The notes under the pieces were generated by a model that saw nothing but the letters and a program-made list of their open reading frames with translations, ran no database searches and was not told where the DNA came from. The translations under genes were made by a program, and so were the position numbers. This document shows, piece after piece, positions 27,693-36,237 of a stretch of 64,000 nt of DNA (the stretch's first letter is position 1; the number at the start of each line of letters is the position of its first letter). This DNA is from Xanthomarina spongicola (GTDB lineage: Bacteria; Bacteroidota; Bacteroidia; Flavobacteriales; Flavobacteriaceae), in assembly GCF_003148645.1 (NCBI RefSeq), contig NZ_QGGP01000005.1, forward strand, positions 32,751 to 96,750, in the 5' to 3' direction.

Positions 27693-29096
27693 TTAATGTT
27701 TATTAAAAACAACTTCACCATTTTCATTTATAACTTCGTAGATTCCAGAAGGAGCGCCTTCTTTTATTACTATATAACTTTTATCTTCCTCTAAAGCATC
27801 TAAATAGCTTATATCTTTTGCTAAGTAAGAAAAAAGGGTTCTAAACAAATTTACATTTGTTTTTAACTTAACGTCAAAGTCTGGAGCTTTATTTTCTGGC
27901 CATTTAATAGCCAAAGCTGTTGAGAAAACAGATGTCACTAAGCCATCTTCAGTTTGTTTAATAGTACTTTCCTGTGTTGATTCCATTCCAACAAAACCAC
28001 CATGATCTGCAGCAATTATTATAATACCATCTCTATCTTTCTCAGAAATAATTTGAATGGTTTTGGTTAACCATTCATTGGCTCTCTTAAGTTGTGCTAA
28101 ATATATTTGTCTTTCGCCTTCAATTCCCTTAGAATCACTAAAATCGTTTGTTATATGCATAGGAAGCATACGCTCAATAAAGAAAAAATTGTTAGTTTCT
28201 TTATTACTCTCTAAAACGTGTTCCAAATCAATTAAAGGGTCTTTATTTATACTAAAACCTCTGTCTAAATAAGGGACTTCGCTGTAATCTATATTACAAT
28301 AATCGTATAAAATTGGCGACCTATTAACTAGTAAATAAGATATGTCTAATAATAAAAATGTTTTATAGTTATTGTTCTTAAAAATGGAAACCACTGGATT
28401 ATCTCCTAAAATAGTTTTCCTAGTATTATACAGTTCATTCGATTTACTTTTTTTGCTATTATAATAGTGATGTTTCATAGCAAACATAGAACTATTAGAG
28501 CTTAACGTCGTGGTATAATTACTTCTGAAATCGTTGTATAATTTAAACCCACTATCTACTAAAAACTGCTCGAAATTAGAATTATCAAAATTATACGAAT
28601 TCTTTTTTAATTCTGAAAAACTAGCGTAACCATCTGGTTGAATAACATACACATTAGGCTTCTTTTTAAATTCTACATTTTCAATAGTATCACTTATAGC
28701 CATCCATTTTGATGAGTAAGTAACATGACTGTATAAATCTGGCACTAATTTAGAAGCCACAATCAATGTCATTAGTAACTGAAAAACAATCACTTTTTTA
28801 AAATGCTTTTGAAGTAGGATTGCTAAAAAAATGGCTATAATTATAGAAACTGCTAATACCTTCCATTTAAAGCCATACGTACTAATTATAATCAAAAAGA
28901 CAAAAGCTATGAAGTTTAATACAGGAAGTACATATTTACTAAATTTATTTAATCCTGAAACTCGTTTAAAAATTACAGTAAGTAACAAAAAAACACTAGT
29001 TGGAATAAGCAAATAGGTGACAATAAAAAATAAGAGTTGACTCCATGAATTAACTAATGTAAAATTAGAATTATAATAATATAAGAGTGGATACAA
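27693..29096 (-). CDS. Membrane-anchored sulfatase/alkaline-phosphatase superfamily protein
   Basis: Four or five N-terminal helices (about 10-125), then a soluble domain of the sulfatase/phosphoglycerol-transferase fold: NVYVIQPDGYAS, a Thr/Ser cluster SNYTTTLSSNSSMFAM that should carry the nucleophile, and the metal motif IIAADHGGF. Such proteins modify glycans with phosphoethanolamine or phosphoglycerol, or remove sulfate. The annotated start is a TTG at 29096. The frame stays open to 29198, and the upstream codons read like genuine protein (NILSFISNDKEYPIIAAISAG leading to the first helix), yet contain no ATG, GTG or TTG. The true start may be an unusual codon such as ATT near 29189, inside the upstream gene. 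Confidence 0.8.
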   Translation of the reverse strand: MYPLLYYYNSNFTLVNSWSQLLFFIVTYLLIPTSVFLLLTVIFKRVSGLNKFSKYVLPVLNFIAFVFLIIISTYGFKWKVLAVSIIIAIFLAILLQKHFKKVIVFQLLMTLIVASKLVPDLYSHVTYSSKWMAISDTIENVEFKKKPNVYVIQPDGYASFSELKKNSYNFDNSNFEQFLVDSGFKLYNDFRSNYTTTLSSNSSMFAMKHHYYNSKKSKSNELYNTRKTILGDNPVVSIFKNNNYKTFLLLDISYLLVNRSPILYDYCNIDYSEVPYLDRGFSINKDPLIDLEHVLESNKETNNFFFIERMLPMHITNDFSDSKGIEGERQIYLAQLKRANEWLTKTIQIISEKDRDGIIIIAADHGGFVGMESTQESTIKQTEDGLVTSVFSTALAIKWPENKAPDFDVKLKTNVNLFRTLFSYLAKDISYLDALEEDKSYIVIKEGAPSGIYEVINENGEVVFNKH

Positions 29097-29172
29097 TCCA
29101 GCCGAAATAGCTGCTATAATTGGATACTCTTTATCATTACTAATAAATGAAAGGATATTTGCCCTAATCTTA

Positions 29173-30567
29173 TTAATAGTTTTTATAATGTTTCGTTTTT
29201 AATAAATACATGACTCTTTCTGAGTTTTCAATAGGTTTTTTTTCAATAATTTCGAAGTAATTTGTATAGGCTTTTTCAAAATTTTCTATATTATAAAACC
29301 CGAAATAATCTTTAAAATCAGCTTTATTATTTAACAGTCTTTGTACCCAAGAGTCCTCTCTTTTAGGAAACTCAATAATAAGATGTTTAGAAAATTTAGC
29401 AAAAAATTGTGCAGACATCTCAAAGGTAACATTTTCAGATAATGACATATGATGTATTACTGCCAATGCCAAAGTAATATCTGGTTGATATTTTGTAATG
29501 CGTTCTATAAAGGAAGTTCTTTCCTCATTATTAAAACCAATGGATGCTGAAGGATTTAAAACATCTAAAACAAAAGGCAACATAAAACGCTCCTTATTTT
29601 CCTTAATAGTTTTATAATTATAATCGACTGCGTTATTATCAATATCGCAAACCAACGCTTGTTCTAAATTAGACGTTATTCTTCTAACAAAAGTACCATC
29701 GTTACCACCAACGTCAATAACTGTTTTGACATTTAATTTAGAGATCCAATTGTTAATGATATCAGATTTTAAATTAAATGCAGCATCAGAATAATTTGTC
29801 TTATTATAATAATTTCCCCATTCAGAATGTTCCTTTAAGGATAGTTTTTTAATAAAATCATACAGACTTTGGATGATATTTAATTGCGCTTTTTTAGATA
29901 AAGACTTGACTTTCGATTCGCCTTTATAATCTTCATGATACTTATCCTCAAATTTTGCTAACAGATGAATGTTTGAATATAAAAAAGGATTCAATTTAGA
30001 TTTAAATGGCAACATAGATGCAATCATATTTAACGGAATACCATCTATATAATTACTCATTAACTTTAAAGATTGTGCACCATGATAATGAGCCATAAGC
30101 AATGGTCCTAAAAAATGAGACACAAACTGTTTATATGCTCTCCAAGGCGAATTTTCTATATAAAAATCGAAAGATAGTGTATCTATAAAAATTGCTTTTC
30201 CTTTATGAAATGTAACATTAAAAGCTGATGCATCTTTTAAGGAAAATCCTTTTTCTAAACTATACTTTTGCAGTTTAAGGGTTAATAAAGCAGCTTCTTT
30301 ATATTGATTGAAACACCATTCGTATGGATAGGTTATAAACGGAATTTGTTCTGGCTGAATTATAATTTGTTCTGAAGAATGAGATAATTCTTCATGAGGA
30401 ATAAGCAGATTACTCTTAAACAGTGTGTTAAAAAATTCTGAGTCTTTAAGTGCTTGATACTGTTTAAAATAAATAGGGTTTATTTGTCGTTTAACTATCC
30501 CTTCTTCAACAAACATAAAACCAGAAGGATCTCTAAACGAAGCTGGATGTGCTTTTTTATGAGTCAC
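29173..30567 (-). CDS. NoeA-like protein: kinase-like N-terminal region fused to SAM methyltransferase
   Basis: 464 residues. The C-terminal half has SAM motif I, VIDVGGNDGTF (283-293), followed by CDIDNNAVDYN and LALAVIHHMS. The N-terminal 250 residues resemble NoeA-type proteins; they also contain DASAFN (Asp112, Asn117) followed by AIFIDTLSF (Asp129), a spacing like the catalytic loop and metal site of protein-kinase and aminoglycoside-phosphotransferase folds, though the usual His before Asp112 is Lys. Substrate unknown, probably a glycan or its lipid carrier. It overlaps the small membrane gene upstream by 11 bases, and the sulfatase-like gene follows. Confidence 0.78.
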   Translation of the reverse strand: MTHKKAHPASFRDPSGFMFVEEGIVKRQINPIYFKQYQALKDSEFFNTLFKSNLLIPHEELSHSSEQIIIQPEQIPFITYPYEWCFNQYKEAALLTLKLQKYSLEKGFSLKDASAFNVTFHKGKAIFIDTLSFDFYIENSPWRAYKQFVSHFLGPLLMAHYHGAQSLKLMSNYIDGIPLNMIASMLPFKSKLNPFLYSNIHLLAKFEDKYHEDYKGESKVKSLSKKAQLNIIQSLYDFIKKLSLKEHSEWGNYYNKTNYSDAAFNLKSDIINNWISKLNVKTVIDVGGNDGTFVRRITSNLEQALVCDIDNNAVDYNYKTIKENKERFMLPFVLDVLNPSASIGFNNEERTSFIERITKYQPDITLALAVIHHMSLSENVTFEMSAQFFAKFSKHLIIEFPKREDSWVQRLLNNKADFKDYFGFYNIENFEKAYTNYFEIIEKKPIENSERVMYLLKTKHYKNY

Positions 30568-30766
30568 TAGAATCTTTCTTTTCTATTTCAGACTTTTCAA
30601 TTTCTATATCGTCAAATAAGTCCTCTTCCTTAGACTTCGCTAATCCAAAAAACACCTTTACTTTTAAAAGTAAGTTTTTAGAAAACAACAAAACGCCTGC
30701 TATTGCAGCTACTATAGCTTGAACAATCATGGCTCCAATTGCAGGATCGAAATAAAGAAAAGTCAT
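30557..30766 (-). CDS. Small single-helix membrane protein of polysaccharide clusters
   Basis: 69 residues: MTFLYFDPAIGAMIVQAIVA begins with the FDPA/LDPG-x(G/A)-(S/A)-x-I-x-Q pattern found in short proteins next to glycan-modifying sulfatase genes. One membrane helix (about 10-32) is followed by a basic amphipathic stretch and an acidic, Glu/Asp/Ser-rich tail. It is the first gene of a three-gene set with the methyltransferase (11-base overlap) and the sulfatase-like protein. It could anchor or regulate the other two. Confidence 0.72.
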   Translation of the reverse strand: MTFLYFDPAIGAMIVQAIVAAIAGVLLFSKNLLLKVKVFFGLAKSKEEDLFDDIEIEKSEIEKKDSSDS

Positions 30767-30956
30767 ATTGAAATTTTTGTAAATATAGTAAACTTAATTT
30801 CTTTTTATAAGTAAAAAAAATAATAGGATTCTTACAATCAAACCTTAATTGAAATAAAACACAAAAGTCTACTTATCTGCTATTTTTTAAGAAATTTTAA
30901 TAAATACCTTTTATTAATAATTATTCATTTATTTTGTGAAATAAATCTAACCAAAA

Positions 30957-32234
30957 TTGAAAAACATTAAACTTAAGGACATTGTTATCTATGGAATGTA
31001 TTTCTTTAGTTTCATTTTTTTAATTTTTCAAGATGCTATCTACACTCCAGACACAGCTAGTTATTTAAATGCTGCTATTTATAGATATCCTGTTTATCCT
31101 ATTTTTACTAAATTCTTAAAATTTGTATTCCAAAATTATTTCGATTTGGTTACTGTTGGAATTCAATTATTATTTGGGCTAGTTGCTGTTCATTTTACTG
31201 CTAAAAAGCTGACAGAAGTCCTTCAACTAAATTATCTTACAAAATTCATATTGGTAGCAATTTTGCTATTTCCTTTTTTTGGACCATTATATGTTGCAAA
31301 TAATATTTGCTCTGAAGGCTTAAGCTATCCATTATATCTGTTTTTTCTAACATTTTCTTTCGATTTCTTAAATAGATTCAATAGAAAAACTTTTATACTT
31401 CTACTTATAAGTTATATCCTATTAACATTAACTCGAGGGCAATTTATAATACTTCCTATTATTGTTTTAGTCATCTACATTTTAAAGGTTAAAGGTTCAG
31501 CATTAAAGGGAATACATCTTAAGAAAATATTTTTACTATTACTCATTCCATTTATAGCAACTGTAATGGATAAAAGCTATCATATATTAAAAGATGGCAG
31601 ATTTGTATCAACGCCTTTTTCTTTTATTAGTGCCTCTGGTGCTTCTTTATACGTTAGTCAAGCTTCAGATATTCAATTTATTGAAACCGATGATGACAAA
31701 GAAATATTTAAAGATTGTCATGCATTTTTAACTGAAAACAATTGGTTATTATCTAGTAAAAATAGAGCAACACCAAAAGATGATTATAAACATTTTCATA
31801 ATAATGTTTCAAAATTATGCAATTTTACATTGCATGATAGAGGCACTCAATATTATTTAGACAAAGGCTACAATATTGTAGATGCTAGGATTGCAATAGA
31901 AAAAACAAGTAAAAGCATGTATCCTATACTTGTAAAAAACAATTTTAATAACTGGTTAAGGCTGTATTACAATAATCTTGTCCATAGTTTTAAATCGGTA
32001 TTCTTGTTGTTATTTATTGTTTTTGTTTTAATATTCAGTTTCATAAAAAGCATCATATCAGATAACAAAATATATCTTTTTATGTTCTTCATGGCTAGTT
32101 TAATCCTATCTAATGCATTAATTGTTGCTTTTGCCAGTCACTCTATAATAAGGTATCTTTTTTATAATTATTCCTTATTTTTCTTAATATTTGTTCTCTT
32201 AATTAAAATAATAAAACATGGAAAAAAAACTTGA
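30957..32234 (+). CDS. GT-C-like multi-pass membrane protein
   Basis: 425 residues with about 10-12 helices. The first loop carries YTPDTASYLNAA, like the acidic Dx(S/T)xYL motif of lipid-phosphate-sugar-dependent GT-C glycosyltransferases (ArnT/PMT-like). A soluble region of about 100 residues lies between helices at 225-340. The start is a TTG at 30957, since the next ATG (codon 14) would cut the first helix. The downstream GT2 gene overlaps its 3' end by 17 bases and could make the polyprenyl-phosphate sugar it uses, which supports a GT-C role. Confidence 0.72.
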   Translation: MKNIKLKDIVIYGMYFFSFIFLIFQDAIYTPDTASYLNAAIYRYPVYPIFTKFLKFVFQNYFDLVTVGIQLLFGLVAVHFTAKKLTEVLQLNYLTKFILVAILLFPFFGPLYVANNICSEGLSYPLYLFFLTFSFDFLNRFNRKTFILLLISYILLTLTRGQFIILPIIVLVIYILKVKGSALKGIHLKKIFLLLLIPFIATVMDKSYHILKDGRFVSTPFSFISASGASLYVSQASDIQFIETDDDKEIFKDCHAFLTENNWLLSSKNRATPKDDYKHFHNNVSKLCNFTLHDRGTQYYLDKGYNIVDARIAIEKTSKSMYPILVKNNFNNWLRLYYNNLVHSFKSVFLLLFIVFVLIFSFIKSIISDNKIYLFMFFMASLILSNALIVAFASHSIIRYLFYNYSLFFLIFVLLIKIIKHGKKT

Positions 32235-33375
32235 ATTATCTATTGTAATGCCATGTTTAAATGAGGCTGAAACCCTAGCGATATGTATTACAAAAGCGAA
32301 GCGTTTTTTAGATAATAATCAAGTTGAAGGCGAAATTATTATTGCAGATAATGGTAGTACAGATGGCTCGCAAGACATTGCAACAAGCTTAAATGCTAAA
32401 GTTATACCTGTAGAAGAGAAAGGTTATGGAAGCGCATTAAAAGGTGGTATTGAAGCTGCCTCAGGAACATATATTATCATGGCAGATGCTGATGATAGTT
32501 ACGATTTTGAAGCGCTCTTACCTTTTTTAAAAGAACTAAGAGCTGGCAATGATTTAGTTATGGGTAACCGATTTAAAGGAGGTGTAGAAAAAGGTGCTAT
32601 GCCATTTTTACACAAATATTTAGGAAATCCTGTACTATCCTTTTTAGGACGCTTATTTTATAAAATTAATATTGGCGATTTTCATTGTGGTTTAAGAGGG
32701 TTTAGCAAAGAAGCCTTCTATAAGATGGATTTAAAAACCACAGGAATGGAGTTTGCTTCAGAAATGATTGTAAAATCTAAACTTAATAATCTTTCTATAA
32801 CAGAAGTTCCTACAACTCTAAAACCAGATGGAAGAACTAGAAAACCTCACTTAAACACATGGCGAGATGGCTGGAGACATTTAAGATTTTTACTTTTATA
32901 CAGCCCACAATGGCTATTTTTAATTCCAGGAATTCTTTCAATATTAATTGGGTTTATAGCTTCAGCAATAATTATTAGCCAACCAATTGTTATTAATAAT
33001 ATTCAATTAGACATTCACACGTTGCTTTACACATCCAGTTTAGTGCTTGTAGGTTTTCAGTTTATTGTGTTTTATGCACTAACTAAAGTTTATGCCGTTG
33101 AAAACAAATTGCTTCCTAAAAGTAACCGTTATAATAAATTATTTAAATATTTAAATCTTGAAACGGGATTGATTATTGGAGTGTTATTTGTTTTAGTAGG
33201 AATCGCTTTGAGTTATTATGGGCTCAATATTTGGAAGCATTCAAATTTTGGAGAACTAAATCCTTCAGAAACTTTAAGAATTGTAATTCCAGCAGTATTT
33301 ACTATCCTCTTAGGGATGCAAATAATTTTCTTTAGTTTATTTTTTAGTATACTAGGATTAAAAAATAAAGCTTAA
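32218..33375 (+). CDS. Polyprenyl-phosphate glycosyltransferase (GT2, GtrB/DPM-like)
   Basis: 385 residues. The N-terminal GT-A domain shows LSIVMPCLNEAETLA, IADNGSTDGS, KGYGSALKGGIEAA and MADADDSYDF (DxDD), then FHCGLRGFSKEAF, the marks of dolichyl-phosphate-mannose-type synthases. Four C-terminal helices (about 235-385) follow. The enzyme probably loads a hexose on undecaprenyl phosphate at the inner face of the membrane. It overlaps the GT-C-like gene by 17 bases, which fits a synthase/transferase pair. Its stop overlaps the convergent gene by four bases. Confidence 0.9.
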   Translation: MEKKLELSIVMPCLNEAETLAICITKAKRFLDNNQVEGEIIIADNGSTDGSQDIATSLNAKVIPVEEKGYGSALKGGIEAASGTYIIMADADDSYDFEALLPFLKELRAGNDLVMGNRFKGGVEKGAMPFLHKYLGNPVLSFLGRLFYKINIGDFHCGLRGFSKEAFYKMDLKTTGMEFASEMIVKSKLNNLSITEVPTTLKPDGRTRKPHLNTWRDGWRHLRFLLLYSPQWLFLIPGILSILIGFIASAIIISQPIVINNIQLDIHTLLYTSSLVLVGFQFIVFYALTKVYAVENKLLPKSNRYNKLFKYLNLETGLIIGVLFVLVGIALSYYGLNIWKHSNFGELNPSETLRIVIPAVFTILLGMQIIFFSLFFSILGLKNKA

Positions 33376-33617
33376 ACTGCTTTTTTTATTTTAAATAGAT
33401 AGAATGCATTAACTAAAAATATAGCAGCATTAGCTATAATTATTGGTAACCCAATTCGTATTGTAGGCATTAAAAACCCGTAAATTATAAATAAGACACA
33501 TCCTGTCATATTTATTAAGCGTAATCTTTTTACATCTTTCATAGTGAAAGATAAAAGCACCATTAAAGAAGCCATATAACCTACGTACTCTGTTCCTGTA
33601 ATTCCAAATAATTCCAT
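33372..33617 (-). CDS. Small three-helix membrane protein, SemiSWEET/YgjV-like
   Basis: 81 residues with three predicted helices (about 10-25, 33-50, 55-76). YVGYMASLMVLLSFTMKDVKRLRLINMTGCVLFIIYG has the layout of PQ-loop three-helix bundles such as SemiSWEET and of the YgjV family, but the defining Pro-Gln is absent (TMKDVKRL instead), so a sugar-transport role is uncertain. A terminator hairpin separates it from typA upstream. Confidence 0.65.
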   Translation of the reverse strand: MELFGITGTEYVGYMASLMVLLSFTMKDVKRLRLINMTGCVLFIIYGFLMPTIRIGLPIIIANAAIFLVNAFYLFKIKKAV

Positions 33618-33641
33618 AATATAGTTCTTATTAAAGCTGAA

Positions 33642-33674
33642 AAAAGAGGAATCCTTTAGTAGAATTCCTCTTTT
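33642..33674 (-). terminator. Terminator after typA
   Basis: AAAAGAGGAAT pairs with ATTCCTCTTTT (11 bp, 11-base loop). On the minus strand the stem is followed by a run of T, as expected for a rho-independent terminator of typA. Confidence 0.8.
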
Positions 33675-33698
33675 AATATTTTTATTTAAGTATAATAA

Positions 33699-35498
33699 TT
33701 AGATACTTTTATTTCTTTTACGCTCTACTTCTGTTAAGTAAATTTTACGCAAACGTAAGAAATTTGGTGTTACCTCAACATACTCATCTTTTTGAATATA
33801 TTCTAAAGCTTCTTCTAATGAAAACTTAATTGCAGGTACAATCTTCGCTTTATCATCTGCTCCAGAACTACGAACGTTACTTAATTTTTTAGTTTTAGTT
33901 ACGTTAACAGCCATATCGTCTCCACGAGAGTTTTCACCAATTACTTGACCTTCGTAAATATCTTCACCTGGATCAACAAAAAACTTACCTCTATCTTGTA
34001 ATTTATCAATAGAATAAGGAATTGCTTGACCTTTTTCCATAGACACTAAAGACCCATTCTGACGTTCTGGAATACCTCCTTTTAAAGGTTGATATTCTTT
34101 AAATCTATGTGCCATAATTGCTTCTCCAGCAGTAGCTGTTAATAATTGATTACGTAAACCTATGATACCTCTAGAAGGCACCATAAATTGACACACCATT
34201 CTATCTCCTTTTGCTTCCATGCTTAGCATTTCACCTTTACGCATCGTAACCATTTCAATAGCTTTACCAGAAACAGTTTCAGGTAAATCGATTGTCATTT
34301 CTTCAACAGGCTCACATTTAACACCATCAATTTCTTTAATGATTACTTGTGGTTGCCCAATTTGAAGCTCATAACCTTCGCGACGCATGGTTTCAATTAA
34401 AACCGATAAGTGTAAAACACCACGTCCAAAAACAATAAACTTATCTGCACTATCAGTCTCTTCAACTCTTAATGCTAAGTTTTTTTCTAATTCTTTAGTT
34501 AAACGATCTTTAATATGTCTAGATGTTACAAACTTTCCATCTTTTCCAAAGAAAGGAGAATCGTTAATTGTAAACAACATACTCATTGTTGGTTCATCAA
34601 TAGCAATTGTTTTTAAACCTTCAGGTGTTTCAAAATCGGCAACAGTATCACCAATTTCAAATCCTTCTAGTCCAACAATAGCACAAATATCTCCAGTTTG
34701 AACTTCATCTACTTTTAAACGTCCTAAACCTTCAAAAACATGTAGTTCTTTAATTTTATTCTTTACAATTTTACCATCTCTTTTTACTAAAGAAATGTTT
34801 TGTCCAATTTTTAATTGACCACGAGTTAAACGTCCAATAGCTATACGACCTGTAAAAGATGAGAAGTCTAAAGACGTAATTAACATTTGCGTATTTCCTT
34901 CTGGAATTTTTGGAGCAGGAATATGTTCGATAACCATATCTAATAATGGCTCGATATTTTTAGTTTCGTTTTTCCAATCGTCACTCATCCAGTTGTTCTT
35001 AGCAGAACCATAAACTGTTGGAAAATCTAGTTGCCATTCTTCAGCACCTAATTCAAACATAAGATCGAAAACTTTTTCATGTACTTCATCAGGAGTACAG
35101 TTTTCTTTATCCACTTTATTTATAACCACACAAGGTTTTAAACCTAAATCAATTGCTTTTTGTAATACAAAACGCGTTTGAGGCATGGGACCTTCAAAAG
35201 CATCAACTAATAGTAAAACACCATCAGCCATATTAAGTACACGTTCTACTTCTCCACCAAAATCGGCGTGACCAGGAGTATCAATGATATTTATTTTTGT
35301 GTCTTTATAAACAACAGAAACGTTCTTAGAGGTAATTGTAATTCCTCTTTCACGTTCTAAATCGTTGTTATCTAGAATTAAATCACCAGTATTTTGGTTT
35401 TCTCTAAATAGTTGACAGTGATACATAATTTTATCTACCAAGGTTGTTTTACCATGATCGACGTGTGCAATAATTGCAATATTTTTAATATTAGCCAT
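33699..35498 (-). CDS. typA: Ribosome-associated GTPase TypA/BipA
   Basis: 599 residues, normal length. G-motifs: G1 AHVDHGKTT (11-19), G2 ERERGITITSKN, G3 DTPGHADFGGE, G4 NKVDKE. The EF-G-like domains and the BipA-specific C-terminus (RFKEYQPLKGGIPERQNGSLVS) follow. It acts on the ribosome in 50S assembly and stress translation. A perfect -7 box lies just upstream of its ATG on the minus strand, and a terminator follows, so it is a single-gene transcript. Confidence 0.96.
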   Translation of the reverse strand: MANIKNIAIIAHVDHGKTTLVDKIMYHCQLFRENQNTGDLILDNNDLERERGITITSKNVSVVYKDTKINIIDTPGHADFGGEVERVLNMADGVLLLVDAFEGPMPQTRFVLQKAIDLGLKPCVVINKVDKENCTPDEVHEKVFDLMFELGAEEWQLDFPTVYGSAKNNWMSDDWKNETKNIEPLLDMVIEHIPAPKIPEGNTQMLITSLDFSSFTGRIAIGRLTRGQLKIGQNISLVKRDGKIVKNKIKELHVFEGLGRLKVDEVQTGDICAIVGLEGFEIGDTVADFETPEGLKTIAIDEPTMSMLFTINDSPFFGKDGKFVTSRHIKDRLTKELEKNLALRVEETDSADKFIVFGRGVLHLSVLIETMRREGYELQIGQPQVIIKEIDGVKCEPVEEMTIDLPETVSGKAIEMVTMRKGEMLSMEAKGDRMVCQFMVPSRGIIGLRNQLLTATAGEAIMAHRFKEYQPLKGGIPERQNGSLVSMEKGQAIPYSIDKLQDRGKFFVDPGEDIYEGQVIGENSRGDDMAVNVTKTKKLSNVRSSGADDKAKIVPAIKFSLEEALEYIQKDEYVEVTPNFLRLRKIYLTEVERKRNKSI

Positions 35499-35521
35499 AA
35501 TAGTGCCTTATTTTAAGCGTG

Positions 35522-35529
35522 CAAAGGTA
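35522..35529 (-). promoter_or_regulatory. -7 box of typA
   Basis: On the minus strand the sequence is TACCTTTG, an exact TAnnTTTG, 23 bases before the ATG. No convincing -33 box was found at the usual spacing. Confidence 0.5.
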
Positions 35530-35843
35530 CATTAAATTCCAATGTAAAATGATATCTATACAATTTATTATTGATTGACAAAAAAATAAATAATTTAAGA
35601 CTTTAAATCTAACACTCTTACTATAACCATCTGATAATTAATAGTTTTAATTTATTTTCTAAACTCACAAATGAAACATTGGTTTAGTTAATAAATTGTT
35701 ATAGTTTAAAAAAAACATACTATCTATTAGTATCTTTCGTTTAATAATTGATTAATAGTAAATAGCCATACTAACCAGTAATTAACCACAAATAGGCAAT
35801 TTACATCTTAATAAAAACAGGTATTAACCTTAAATTTTTAAAG
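35530..35843. other. AT-rich divergent intergenic region
   Basis: About 310 bases between typA and the small membrane gene. I see no gene, RNA or strong hairpin; only A/T-rich tracts and short TTAAT repeats. It should hold the promoter of the 35844 gene. Confidence 0.6.
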
Positions 35844-36203
35844 ATGAAACTGATTAGTAAATACTCGAAATTTGTACCCTACCTTTATTTTATTGCTGTA
35901 ATTATTTACTTATTTACAAGTCTAAATAAGAGTGAAGGTCTAACTGCATACCCAATTTTATTACTTGGTATTCCATTTATATGGCAATTAGTAAAACCTA
36001 ATAAGAATTTAAATTTTTCATTAGGAATTATTTTTGTTTGCATTTCGTCTTATCTCATACTAGCATACCTATCTGATATTCTTAATATTATTTCAATATC
36101 AGAAACTTTTAAAGGTTTTATTGTTTTAGGTGGTTTGTTTGTTTTAACCAACTTTACCATGTCTCTTTGGATGATAAGAAATAGTATGAAAAAAGCATTC
36201 TAA
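35844..36203 (+). CDS. Small multi-pass membrane protein, unknown function
   Basis: 119 residues with four hydrophobic helices (about 10-27, 32-48, 55-78, 90-112) and a basic end (IRNSMKKAF). No family recognised. It lies just upstream of kdsA in the same direction, but kdsA has its own -7 box, so co-transcription is not required. Confidence 0.6.
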   Translation: MKLISKYSKFVPYLYFIAVIIYLFTSLNKSEGLTAYPILLLGIPFIWQLVKPNKNLNFSLGIIFVCISSYLILAYLSDILNIISISETFKGFIVLGGLFVLTNFTMSLWMIRNSMKKAF

Positions 36204-36209
36204 ATTGAT

Positions 36210-36235
36210 TATCTTTGTGGCTTAAAATTTTAAGC
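36210..36235 (+). promoter_or_regulatory. kdsA -7 box and adjoining palindrome
   Basis: TATCTTTG (36210-36217) is an exact TAnnTTTG box. It is followed at once by the perfect 16-bp palindrome GCTTAAAATTTTAAGC (36220-36235), which ends two bases before the kdsA ATG and would cover the transcription start. It could be an operator or a chance AT-rich palindrome. Confidence 0.5.
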
Positions 36236-36237
36236 AG

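Noticed and set aside
33372..33617. Definite SemiSWEET sugar transporter
   Set aside because: The Pro-Gln of the PQ loop is missing, so only a general similarity in topology is claimed.
34387..34701. 104-codon frame opposite typA
   Set aside because: Antisense shadow of a highly conserved GTPase gene.
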